Shown here: one piece after another, positions 47,404 to 54,537 of the stretch
Position numbering within the stretch: the stretch's first letter is position 1
How the letters are laid out: each line of letters starts with the position of its first letter
Assembly: GCA_963780795.1 (NCBI GenBank)
Contig: CAWADH010000014.1
Location: 124,001-188,000 of the forward strand
Direction of reading: 5' to 3'
DNA: 64,000 bases
From: DATJGR01 sp963780795
GTDB taxonomy: Bacteria; Pseudomonadota; Gammaproteobacteria; Pseudomonadales; Azotimanducaceae
Made by a program: the position numbers and the translations under genes
Notes under the pieces: generated by a model
What the model saw: only the letters and a program-made list of their open reading frames with translations
Told to the model about the DNA's origin: nothing
Databases searched by the model: none

Positions 47404-47912
47404 GCCGGCCTGGCGATGAAGTCGAGATCGTTCCGCTCGAGGCCGACGAGTGGCCGGATCTGAAGCGGTTGCGGATCGCGGCGCTGACGGAATCACCCGA
47501 TTCGTTTTCGCCAACGGCTGAGTCGGCCCGCGCGCACGACGACGACTACTGGCGCCGCGGCGCGCAGCGCTCGGCAGAGGCGACGAACTTCGAGATGTTC
47601 ATCGTGCGGCGCAACGGCGATGGCCTGGGGCTCGCGTCGGCGCACCGCGCCGACGACGGTGTAGGCCACATCGGTGCGATGTGGGTCGATCCGGTGTTGC
47701 GCGGGCAAGGTGTCGGCGCGCGGCTGTTCGACACGGTGGTCGCGCATCTGCGCAACCTCGGCTGCGCCACGATTGAACTGTCAGTGACCGAGACGAACGC
47801 GGCCGCGATTGCGCTCTATCGATCGCGCGGTTTCGTGCTGACGGGCGAGTTCGAACCGCTGCGGGAGGAGTCGCGATTGAAGAATCTGTTCATGCGGTGG
47901 GAGGAAGGCTGA
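47400..47912 (+). CDS. GNAT family N-acetyltransferase
   Basis: A 170-residue protein from GTG 47400, which overlaps the preceding stop by 4 bases. The acetyl-CoA loop is VLRGQGVGARLFDTVV (R/QxxGxG/A), preceded by GHIGAMWVDP, and the C-terminal AAAIALYRSRGFVLTGEFEPL is the usual GNAT motif B. The acceptor is unknown. Confidence 0.9.
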   Translation: MSRPGDEVEIVPLEADEWPDLKRLRIAALTESPDSFSPTAESARAHDDDYWRRGAQRSAEATNFEMFIVRRNGDGLGLASAHRADDGVGHIGAMWVDPVLRGQGVGARLFDTVVAHLRNLGCATIELSVTETNAAAIALYRSRGFVLTGEFEPLREESRLKNLFMRWEEG

Positions 47913-47987
47913 CGCGAATTTGCGCGTTCACCGCTTCGACCGCGCTTCGGTCGACAGTGCAGCATCGGAGCGATATGCATCAATGAA

Positions 47988-48186
47988 GTGCCGCCAACGG
48001 TCAGGGACCTCGTCGACGAGCTGGTTCGTGCCGGATTCGAAAGTCGCGGAGGTCGCGGCAGCCACAGGAACTTCGTGCATGCCTAATGTTCGAAAGCCCG
48101 TGACAGTGTCGGGCAGACTTGGCGATGATGCGAAGCGTTATCAGGTCAGCGCGGTTCGGTCGGCAATCGAAGAGGCCTCGAAATGA
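47988..48186 (+). pseudogene. hicA: HicA-like toxin remnant, frameshifted
   Basis: Two frames join to a HicA-type mRNA interferase: TVRDLVDELVRAGFESRGG, then RGSHRNFVH with the conserved histidine, a stop TAA at 48084-48086, and in the next frame NVRKPVTVSGRLGDDAKRY then QVSAVRSAIEEA. HicA is a small double-stranded RNA-binding-fold ribonuclease. The break near 48081 is repaired either by removing one base or by restoring one GC pair, the same direction as the other breaks in this window. GTG 47988 is a tentative start with no clear ribosome site. The last frame overlaps hicB by 4 bases. Confidence 0.7.
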
Positions 48187-48422
48187 AAAAGAGTGCCAGA
48201 TACGCAAAGATCGTCGAATGGTCTGACGAAGACCGGTGCTACGTCGGCAGCGCGCCCGGCCTGATCCTCGGCGGTTGTCACGGAACGGACGAGCGGCTCG
48301 TCTTCGACGAGCTCTGTGCGATCGTCGAAGAGGCGATCGAACTGTATCGCTCGCAGGGAAAGCCACTACCGCCGGCAACGTCGGGTCGTGACTTCGCGAA
48401 TCGGATGCAGGATGTTGCGTGA
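48183..48422 (+). CDS. hicB: HicB-like antitoxin
   Basis: A 79-residue protein starting in an ATGA overlap with the hicA remnant. KYAKIVEWSDEDRCYVGSAP-like sequence (YAKIVEWSDEDRCYVGSAPG) and GGCHGTDERLVFDELCAIVE with EEAIELYRSQGKPLP is the partial RNase H fold of HicB antitoxins. There is no C-terminal DNA-binding domain; the end is FANRMQDVA. It is intact although its toxin gene is broken as sequenced. Confidence 0.82.
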   Translation: MKKSARYAKIVEWSDEDRCYVGSAPGLILGGCHGTDERLVFDELCAIVEEAIELYRSQGKPLPPATSGRDFANRMQDVA

Positions 48423-48439
48423 CGGCCAGGCAGATCGAT

Positions 48440-48694
48440 TCAAGCCGCGTCGCGTCGGAATGCGCGGGTAAGACCGTAGAGGCTCACGGCTACCCACGCC
48501 GCTTCGACCACGAACGCGGATAGATTGAAGTCGAACAGCAGCGATACGGTGATCGAACCGGCGCCGAGCGCATTCAGCGCGGAATACGCGACCGATCTGG
48601 AATCGAGCCGACCGACCTGCAGCGCGAAGTAGGTGCCGAGAATCATGGCCACGCCGACGTTGCCGACCAGATCGTGCCACGCGTAACCAGACAT
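48440..48694 (-). CDS. CBU_0592-like small membrane protein
   Basis: An 84-residue protein from ATG 48694 with three hydrophobic segments (LVGNVGVAMILGTYFAL, AYSALNALGAGSITVSLLF, and the AFVVEAAWVAVSLYGL segment). LNxxGAxxxxxSLLFDFNLxAFVxEAAW is the pattern of the CBU_0592-like domain, of unknown function. It converges with hicB and follows the DUF190 gene. Confidence 0.78.
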   Translation of the reverse strand: MSGYAWHDLVGNVGVAMILGTYFALQVGRLDSRSVAYSALNALGAGSITVSLLFDFNLSAFVVEAAWVAVSLYGLTRAFRRDAA

Positions 48695-48729
48695 CCGCAC
48701 ACCTTCGACCGTTGCTGAGGAATTGCATG

Positions 48730-49053
48730 TTACCGATCCGGTTCGCCCAGCACACCGAACTCGACCGCCGTCTTGACGTAGAAGACGTGGACGCCTTCCG
48801 CGATCAGATGGTCGAACAGCCGTGCCGCCTCGTCTTCGGTCAATGCCATGACGACCTCCTGCGGCTGGTCCGCCAGATCGAAGAAGTGCGTCGAGTGAAT
48901 CCGTCGATGGGCGCCGAAACCTTCGCTGGCCGCAACTATCGTTGCGCCGCTGACGCCGAGGTCGCGCGCGGTAACCATTAGCCACTCGGCCAACGGCATG
49001 TGCCTGTGACGGCGATTCTGCTGGGTGAAGAACGTAACCTGGTAGCCGTGCAT
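48730..49053 (-). CDS. DUF190 family protein
   Basis: A 107-residue soluble protein from ATG 49053 (MHGYQVTFFTQQNRRHRHMP). The ferredoxin-like DUF190 pattern is clear: LAEWLMVTARDLGVSGATIV, the glycine-rich ASEGFGAHRRIHSTHFFDLA, and VVMALTEDEAARLFDHL. DUF190 proteins are often encoded near fluoride channels (CrcB), but none is here. A PII-like role has been proposed for the fold; the function is unknown. Confidence 0.82.
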   Translation of the reverse strand: MHGYQVTFFTQQNRRHRHMPLAEWLMVTARDLGVSGATIVAASEGFGAHRRIHSTHFFDLADQPQEVVMALTEDEAARLFDHLIAEGVHVFYVKTAVEFGVLGEPDR

Positions 49054-49168
49054 CGACATCTCTCCACACTCCGCCCTCATTGTTTTCGACAATCGATTTC
49101 ACGGGGTGTCCCTTCGGCGTGGAGGTTGTCATCATCAGCATCTCGATAGTCGAAGGTGGCCGAAGAAG

Positions 49169-50755
49169 ATGAAATCGCTGCTGCCGGCGTTTTCCCTGCG
49201 CGACCAGTCCGGCGCCGACCGCTCGTATCCGTCCGGGCGTCCAGCACTCATTGCGATCGTCAAAGAAGACTGTCCGACGTGCGGCGTGGTAATGCCCCTG
49301 CTCGAGACGTTTCATCGCGCTTACGGCGATGCGATCGACATTCTCGTGGTCGGTCAGACGCAGGACGGCAATGCGACGTTGATCGATCGCCACGGTCTGA
49401 CGTGCCCGGTGCTCGACGATTCCCGGTTGAAGGTATCGTTCGCGTACGACATCGACATGGTGCCGTCGGCGTTCGTCGCCGACGCCGGTGGGCACGAGGT
49501 GCAGCGGATACAGGGTTTCGATAGGCAGGAGTGGCACGCGCTCGATGCGGAGCTCGCGGCGATGGCCGACGTGACTGCCGCTCGCATCGACTGGCCGGCA
49601 TTGCCGGCCTGGCGCCCCGGGTGCGGATCGCTCTCCGTCGATCCGCGTTTCGCCGACCGGTTGCGCGCGGAAGCGGAGAACAGCCCGCTGCGCGCGCGCA
49701 AGATCGAGATCGCGCCGGCCGACGACGAATTCGAATTCATGTTCGACCAGGGATTCACCGACGGGTTGCCGGTGGTGCCGCCGACGCCCGAGCGCGTGAT
49801 CCGCATGTTGTCGGGCACGCGTCGCGATCCGCAGTCGCTCGTTGCGGTGGTGCCGCCGAACATGGGCGAGGCGACGGTGGAGAAGGTCGCGATCAACGCG
49901 GTGATGGCGGGATGCAAGCCCGAGTATCTGCCGGTGGTGATCGCGGCGCTCGAAGCGGTGTGCACCGATGCGTTCAACGTGCACGGCGTAATGGCCACCA
50001 CGATGGGCGCGAGTCCGGTGCTCGTAGTGAACGGACCGATCCGCGAACGCATCGGCATGAACATGAAGATCGGCGCGTTGGGCCAGGGCAATCGCGCGAA
50101 CGCGTCCATCGGACGGGCGGTGCGGCTCGCGATCCGCAACATCGGCGGCGCGAAGCCGGGCGGCACCGAGCGCTCGACGCTCGGCAATCCGATGAAGATC
50201 ACCATGTGTTTTGCGGAGTGGGAAGAGCGCAGCCCGTGGACGCCGCTGCACGTCGAACGTGGTTTCAAGCCGACCGACTCGGTGGTCACCGCATACGCGA
50301 TGTCCGGTGGCCCGTCGTTGATCGTCGACCAGACGTCGCGCAGCGCGACGCAACTCGCGGGCAGTTTCGGCATGTGTCTCGAATCGATCCACCACCCGAA
50401 AGCGCACATGATGTTTGACACGCTAGTAGTGGTGAGTCCCGAGCACGTCGATACGCTGCAGGCCGGCGGCGCGTACTCGAAGGCGGATCTGCGGCGCGAG
50501 ATCCAGAAAGTGACCAGTCGTCCCCTGCGTGAACTCGTTAGCGATCAGCGGTCGGGCGTAGGTATGAACGCCGACAAGGCAAAGACCCTGTCGAAGGAAG
50601 CGCTCGACAGGACAATGCCGAAGTTCCTGTCAGAGGATATGATCCACATCGTCGTGGCTGGATCGGAAGCCGGAAAATTCTCCGGCATGTTTCATGGCTG
50701 GGTCGGCGGCGAAATCGGCTCGATGCCGGTGTCGCGTCTGATCGATCCGAATTAG
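49169..50755 (+). CDS. Thioredoxin-fold/large C-terminal domain fusion protein upstream of UGSC selenoprotein
   Basis: A 528-residue cytoplasmic protein from ATG 49169 (MKSLLPAFSLRDQSGADRSY). Residues 1-130 are a peroxiredoxin/TlpA-like thioredoxin fold with the redox pair in VKEDCPTCGVV (Cys35, Cys38) and the cis-proline loop DIDMVPSAFVADAGG. Residues about 185-528 are a conserved domain opening FDQGFTDGLPVVPPTPERV and continuing VVPPNMGEATVEKVAINAV, MATTMGASPVLVVNGPI and DMIHIVVAGSEAGKFSGMF, for which I know no biochemical role. Its stop is 9 bases from the selenoprotein start, with AGGAGA between, so the two are almost surely cotranscribed redox partners. Confidence 0.82.
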   Translation: MKSLLPAFSLRDQSGADRSYPSGRPALIAIVKEDCPTCGVVMPLLETFHRAYGDAIDILVVGQTQDGNATLIDRHGLTCPVLDDSRLKVSFAYDIDMVPSAFVADAGGHEVQRIQGFDRQEWHALDAELAAMADVTAARIDWPALPAWRPGCGSLSVDPRFADRLRAEAENSPLRARKIEIAPADDEFEFMFDQGFTDGLPVVPPTPERVIRMLSGTRRDPQSLVAVVPPNMGEATVEKVAINAVMAGCKPEYLPVVIAALEAVCTDAFNVHGVMATTMGASPVLVVNGPIRERIGMNMKIGALGQGNRANASIGRAVRLAIRNIGGAKPGGTERSTLGNPMKITMCFAEWEERSPWTPLHVERGFKPTDSVVTAYAMSGGPSLIVDQTSRSATQLAGSFGMCLESIHHPKAHMMFDTLVVVSPEHVDTLQAGGAYSKADLRREIQKVTSRPLRELVSDQRSGVGMNADKAKTLSKEALDRTMPKFLSEDMIHIVVAGSEAGKFSGMFHGWVGGEIGSMPVSRLIDPN

Positions 50756-50764
50756 GAGAACTCG

Positions 50765-51304
50765 ATGACGACCATTCTCGATCCCACCAACGAGAAAACG
50801 CCGATCGCGCGGCAGCTGACGCCGCGCTCCGGTGTGATCTCCGGAACCGTGGCGTTTCTCGACATCTCGAAGCCGCGCGGCGACGTGCTGCTCGACCGGC
50901 TCGAGGAGCAAATGAAGGTGCGCGCGCCCGGCGTAAACATCCGCCGCTACGCCAAACCGACGTTCACCAAACCCGCGCCCGATGCGTTGCGTCAGGAGAT
51001 CAGGTCCAACAGCAACTTCGTCGTCGAGGCGCTCGCCGACTGAGGTTCGTGTACCACGTGCAGTTTGCATGACACGGTGCACTTCGAGATCCACGGCATT
51101 CCGTCCGTGGCGATCGTTTCGTCCGAGTTCGAGGAAGCCGCCGCCGTGCAAGGCAAGGCGCTCGGGCTCGAGGCGCGGTGCTGCTTCGTGCAGCATCCGA
51201 TACAGGACAGAACGGACGCGGAGATGCGTCTGCTCGCAGATCAGATCGTCGATCAGGTGGTTGCGGCGCTCACGCAACCGGTCGGACCCGGCGACTCAAC
51301 GTGA
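50765..51304 (+). CDS. UGSC family selenoprotein; in-frame TGA (51041-51043) read as selenocysteine
   Basis: One frame runs from ATG 50765 to TGA 51302-51304 with a single internal TGA at codon 93. Reading that TGA as Sec gives LADUGSCTTCSLHDTVHFE, the hallmark U-G-S-C motif, and a 179-residue protein. Upstream is SGVISGTVAFLDISKPRGDV with LLDRLEEQMKVRAPGVNIRR; downstream is IHGIPSVAIVSSEFEEAAAV. Both halves are needed for one fold, and no ribosome site precedes the second half. A SECIS-like hairpin follows the TGA. As I recall, UGSC proteins were found in computational selenoproteome surveys and have CGSC homologues; the function is a presumed thiol/selenol redox activity. An alternative is a nonsense-mutated CGSC gene. 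Needs selA, selB, selC and selD elsewhere in the genome. Confidence 0.88.
51041..51076 (+). promoter_or_regulatory. Sec codon and bacterial SECIS-like hairpin
   Basis: TGA at 51041-51043 is followed by a stem-loop at 51048-51076. The lower stem CGTGT (51048-51052) pairs with ACACG (51072-51076); a 4-base bulge ACCA follows; the upper stem CGTGCA (51057-51062) pairs with TGCATG (51066-51071, one G-U pair); the apical loop is GTT with a leading G. The 19-base distance from TGA to the loop falls in the 16-37 base range known for bacterial SECIS elements bound by SelB. Confidence 0.75.
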
Positions 51305-51322
51305 TTCAGGTGGAATGGCGCG

Positions 51323-51832
51323 ATGCGACGGTTGAGTGCGGCGTTGATGCTGTTGATGACTGCCGCGTGTGCGTCGGACATGTCGGAACGCGTCGAGTTC
51401 TGCTGCGGTCCCAAAGACGCGCAGCTGTCGACCTACACGCTGTCTGCACCGACCGTTCCGGGATTCCTGCTGGCGCCGCTGCGCACTCAGCTCGTCGCGG
51501 CATTGGCTGCTAAAGGTCTGCAGCAGGTCGACAAGAACCCCGACGCGCTCGTGACGATGGCTTACAGCGCGTACTTCCCCGATTCCGAACGGCCATTCGC
51601 CAACGACGGTTTCTCGGACCCTCTGTCCGTGGGCGGCCCGCGCAAGTTCGACGCGCGCATCACGCTCGAGATCCGCCGCGCTTCGGACAACGCGGAGATC
51701 CTGCGGGGGATGATGTCGCGTGAGCATCGCGAGTGGGTTGGCGAATACCCGCACGACCGCGCGCGCGACGAGATGCGCGCGGCGTTCGATCAGCTTCTCA
51801 AACACCTTCCGTCCGGACGCAACAAGGCATGA
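51323..51832 (+). CDS. DUF4136-like lipoprotein
   Basis: A 169-residue protein with a lipoprotein signal (MRRLSAALMLLMTAAC, Cys at residue 16). The mature part (LSTYTLSAPTV, QLVAALAAKGLQQVDKNPD, LVTMAYSAYFPD, FDARITLEIRRASDNAEIL) has the pattern of the DUF4136 family of putative periplasmic/outer membrane lipoproteins of unknown function. It starts 18 bases after the selenoprotein stop and overlaps the CoA-transferase start by 4 bases, which extends the operon. Confidence 0.8.
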   Translation: MRRLSAALMLLMTAACASDMSERVEFCCGPKDAQLSTYTLSAPTVPGFLLAPLRTQLVAALAAKGLQQVDKNPDALVTMAYSAYFPDSERPFANDGFSDPLSVGGPRKFDARITLEIRRASDNAEILRGMMSREHREWVGEYPHDRARDEMRAAFDQLLKHLPSGRNKA

Positions 51833-53019
51833 CGCAGCAACCGCTCGCCGGCATCACCGTGCTCGACTTCGGACAGATCTACAACGGTCCGTACTGCGGC
51901 TTCCTGCTGGCAATGGCCGGTGCGCGCGTGATCAAGATCGAGTCGCCGCAAGGCGAGAGCCTGCGCGGACGCAGCGAGACGAGTTCGGCGAGCTATCCGT
52001 TCGCGATGCTGAATTCGAACAAGGAAGCGGTCACGTTGAATCTCAAGTCGGAACGCGGTCGCGAGCTGTTGCGTGGACTGGTTCGTAAAGCCGACGTGCT
52101 GCTCGAGAATTTCTCTCCGGGCACCATGGATCGCCACGGTGTCGGCAGCGGTGTGCTGCAGGCGATCAACCCGCGGCTGATCTACGCGGCGGCGACCGGC
52201 TTCGGCCGCACCGGCATTCACCGCGACTACCTCGCGATGGACATCACCGTGCAGGCCATGACCGGCGTGATGTCGATCACCGGCGACGGCGAAGGTCCGC
52301 CGCTGAAAGCGGGCCCCGCATTGTGCGATTTCCTCGGCGGCATCCATCTGTATGGCGCAATCGTGACGGCGCTGTTCCAACGGGAACGCACGGGGGCGGG
52401 TCTGGTAGTGGACGTTGCGATGCAGGATGCGGTCTTTCCGACGCTCGCTTCGCAGATCGGCGCGCTGCATTTTCTCGGCAAGCACCCGACGCGCAACGGC
52501 AACCGGCACGCCGCGTTGAGCCTCGCGCCGTACAACGTCTACCGCGCGCGCGACGGCTATGTCGCGATCATCTGCATCCGCGAAGGGCACTGGCGCAATC
52601 TGGTGAACGCGATGCAGCGCCCGGAACTGTTGAACGACCCGCGGTTGGCCGACATGACCTCGCGCGCGAAGCACATGGAACTCGTTGACGAAGTGGTGGA
52701 AGCGTGGACCAGCACGCTGCCCAAGGCCGAGGTGTTCCGCATCGCGCAGGCGCACGACATCATCTGCGCGCCGGTTCAGGATCTGATCGACGTGCTGGAC
52801 GATCCGCATCTGCTCGCGCGCGGCATGCTGTCGAAGCAGACGCACCCGATGCTCGGCGAAGCGGTGTTGCCGAGTACGCCGCTGCGTTTCGAAGGCATCG
52901 TGCCGCCGCCGTTGCGGATGAGTCGTGCACTCGGGGCCGACAACGAAGCGGTTTACGGTGAGCTGCTCGGCCTGTCTCCTAACGAAGTCGCGCAGTTGCG
53001 CGCCGCCGACGCGATCTGA
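51829..53019 (+). CDS. CaiB/BaiF family (class III) CoA-transferase
   Basis: A 396-residue protein starting in an ATGA overlap. Signatures are LAGITVLDFGQIYNGPYCG, the CoA-binding RVIKIESPQGESLR, FAMLNSNKEAVTLNLKSERG and DVLLENFSPGTMDRHGVG; the catalytic aspartate of the family lies in the DYLAMDITVQAMTGVM region. It moves CoA between carboxylic acids in catabolic pathways, with no ATP needed. The donor and acceptor are unknown. Confidence 0.92.
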   Translation: MTQQPLAGITVLDFGQIYNGPYCGFLLAMAGARVIKIESPQGESLRGRSETSSASYPFAMLNSNKEAVTLNLKSERGRELLRGLVRKADVLLENFSPGTMDRHGVGSGVLQAINPRLIYAAATGFGRTGIHRDYLAMDITVQAMTGVMSITGDGEGPPLKAGPALCDFLGGIHLYGAIVTALFQRERTGAGLVVDVAMQDAVFPTLASQIGALHFLGKHPTRNGNRHAALSLAPYNVYRARDGYVAIICIREGHWRNLVNAMQRPELLNDPRLADMTSRAKHMELVDEVVEAWTSTLPKAEVFRIAQAHDIICAPVQDLIDVLDDPHLLARGMLSKQTHPMLGEAVLPSTPLRFEGIVPPPLRMSRALGADNEAVYGELLGLSPNEVAQLRAADAI

Positions 53020-53116
53020 GTCAACATGAGCGGCGTGCATTCGCACGATGAGCAGCGCTTTGTCTGACGATGTGAGTGGCGTGCTACTCTAGCGCCCTTT
53101 TTCGACGGAGCCTTTC

Positions 53117-54223
53117 ATGTCCACGCAGTTCGATCCCATCGAAGACGTCATTGCCGGAATTGCCGCCGGCGAAATCGTCATCGTGGTCGATGACGACGAT
53201 CGGGAGAACGAAGGGGACCTGATCATGGCGGCGTCGCGCGCGACGCCCGAGAAAGTGGCGTTCATGATCCGCCACACCAGCGGCATTCTGTGCACGCCGA
53301 TTCTCGAAGAAGACGCAAAGCGGCTGCACCTCGACCCGATGGTGGCGCGCAACGACGCACCGATGAGCACGGCGTTCACCGTGTCGATCGACTACCGGCA
53401 CGGTTTGACCACCGGCATATCGGCGGAAGAGCGCGCGAATACCATTCAGGCGCTCGCGAACGGCAACGTCGGCGCGGGCGACTTCGTGCGACCGGGTCAC
53501 ATCTTTCCGCTCGTCGCGCGCACCGGCGGCGTGCTGGTGCGCTCCGGTCACACCGAAGCCGGTGTCGATCTGTCGAAGCTCGCGGGCCTCGCGCCGGTGG
53601 GACTGCTCGCCGAAATCGTCAACGACGACGGCACCGTGAAGCGGTTGCCGCAGCTGCTCGAATTCGCAGCGCTTCACAAACTCAAGATCACGTCGATCGC
53701 GGACCTCATCACCTATCGGCAGCGCCGTGAGCATCTGGTGGAACGGGTGCGCGAGTTCTCGGTGAAAACCTCGATCGGCGTTGCCCGGGCGTTTGCATAC
53801 AAGACGAAGTTCGAAGACGCCGAGCATCTCGCGCTGGTGTTCGGCCGCGTCGATGGCGATCGTGTTGCCGCGGTACGCATTCACCGCGAAAAGCTGATCG
53901 AGGACATCTTCGGACCGCAGGACGATCATCCGTCGCGCATTCTCGAGGTGGCGTTGCAGCGCATCCACGATCTCGGCGGCGGCGTGTTCATCTATCTGCG
54001 CAGCGGCTTCGTCGGCGTGCCGCTCGATACGCTGACCAATCCTGCCGCGCCGAGCCGTGCGGACGCGCGACGTGCGGAGTGGCTCGAGATCGGTGTGGGT
54101 GCGCAGATTCTCCGCGATCTCGGCGTCGGTCGGATTCGGATCATCGCGGGTCGCGAGGTCGACTATGTCGGCGTGTCGGGATTCGGACTCACGCTCGAAG
54201 GCACCGAGCTGCTCGGCGACTGA
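53117..54223 (+). CDS. ribB: 3,4-dihydroxy-2-butanone 4-phosphate synthase with degenerate RibA domain
   Basis: A 368-residue protein. Residues 1-205 are an intact RibB: IVVDDDDRENEGDLIMAA (acidic metal loop), FMIRHTSGILCTP, TAFTVSIDYRHGLTTGISA and VRSGHTEAGVDLSKLAGL. It converts ribulose 5-phosphate to the butanone phosphate precursor of riboflavin. Residues 206-368 align in position with GTP cyclohydrolase II but contain none of the three zinc cysteines or the GTP-binding signature, so this half is a non-catalytic RibA-like domain, as in many proteobacterial RibBs. The last 61 bases overlap a convergent gene. Confidence 0.94.
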   Translation: MSTQFDPIEDVIAGIAAGEIVIVVDDDDRENEGDLIMAASRATPEKVAFMIRHTSGILCTPILEEDAKRLHLDPMVARNDAPMSTAFTVSIDYRHGLTTGISAEERANTIQALANGNVGAGDFVRPGHIFPLVARTGGVLVRSGHTEAGVDLSKLAGLAPVGLLAEIVNDDGTVKRLPQLLEFAALHKLKITSIADLITYRQRREHLVERVREFSVKTSIGVARAFAYKTKFEDAEHLALVFGRVDGDRVAAVRIHREKLIEDIFGPQDDHPSRILEVALQRIHDLGGGVFIYLRSGFVGVPLDTLTNPAAPSRADARRAEWLEIGVGAQILRDLGVGRIRIIAGREVDYVGVSGFGLTLEGTELLGD

Positions 54224-54501
54224 GAGGGCGGGGCGTCTTCGAACTCCGCGCCTTTGTCATACTGGTGAGCGCGGTAGTGGAAACCGCGCGCGTTGCCGTC
54301 GGTGCCGACGTAGACGATGCGGATGTCGCGCGTTCGGCGGCGGCAGCCGCGACAGCGGACACGGTCGCGCACTTCCTCTACCGTGTGGATTTCCGGAGAG
54401 CGATGCATCAGTTCGGTCAGATCGATCCGCTCCATGCGTTGGCAATGAATGCACACGGCATGCAGTTCGAATCGCGCTACGAGGTCGGCCAATGTCACCA
54501 T
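54163..54501 (-). CDS. Small zinc-ribbon protein of unknown function
   Basis: A 112-residue protein from ATG 54501 (MVTLADLVARFELHAVCIHC). Two CxxC pairs, CIHCQRM near residue 17 and CRGCRRR near residue 50, form a zinc ribbon; RIVYVGTDGNARGFHYR closes the domain, and the tail is Ser/Pro-rich. It resembles a widespread proteobacterial family of small zinc-ribbon proteins without assigned role. It overlaps the 3' end of ribB tail-to-tail and is divergent from pdxA across a LexA-type box that ends 2 bases before its start codon, so SOS control is likely if the box is used. Confidence 0.68.
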   Translation of the reverse strand: MVTLADLVARFELHAVCIHCQRMERIDLTELMHRSPEIHTVEEVRDRVRCRGCRRRTRDIRIVYVGTDGNARGFHYRAHQYDKGAEFEDAPPSQSPSSSVPSSVSPNPDTPT

Positions 54502-54502
54502 A

Positions 54503-54518
54503 CTGTATGAATATACAG
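54503..54518. promoter_or_regulatory. LexA-type SOS box
   Basis: The sequence CTGTATGAATATACAG is a perfect CTGT-N8-ACAG inverted repeat with symmetric inner bases (TAT/ATA), matching the LexA operator of gamma- and betaproteobacteria. It lies between divergent genes: 1 base from the minus-strand zinc-ribbon start codon and 19 bases before pdxA. Position so close to the zinc-ribbon ATG implies a leaderless or very short leader transcript, or a later true start. Confidence 0.7.
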
Positions 54519-54537
54519 AGATCGGGCGGAGCGGGCG

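Noticed and set aside
51041..51043. TGA as a true stop, giving two separate small genes
   Set aside because: The same frame continues, the second half has no ribosome site or ATG, and the UGSC motif with hairpin sits exactly at the TGA.
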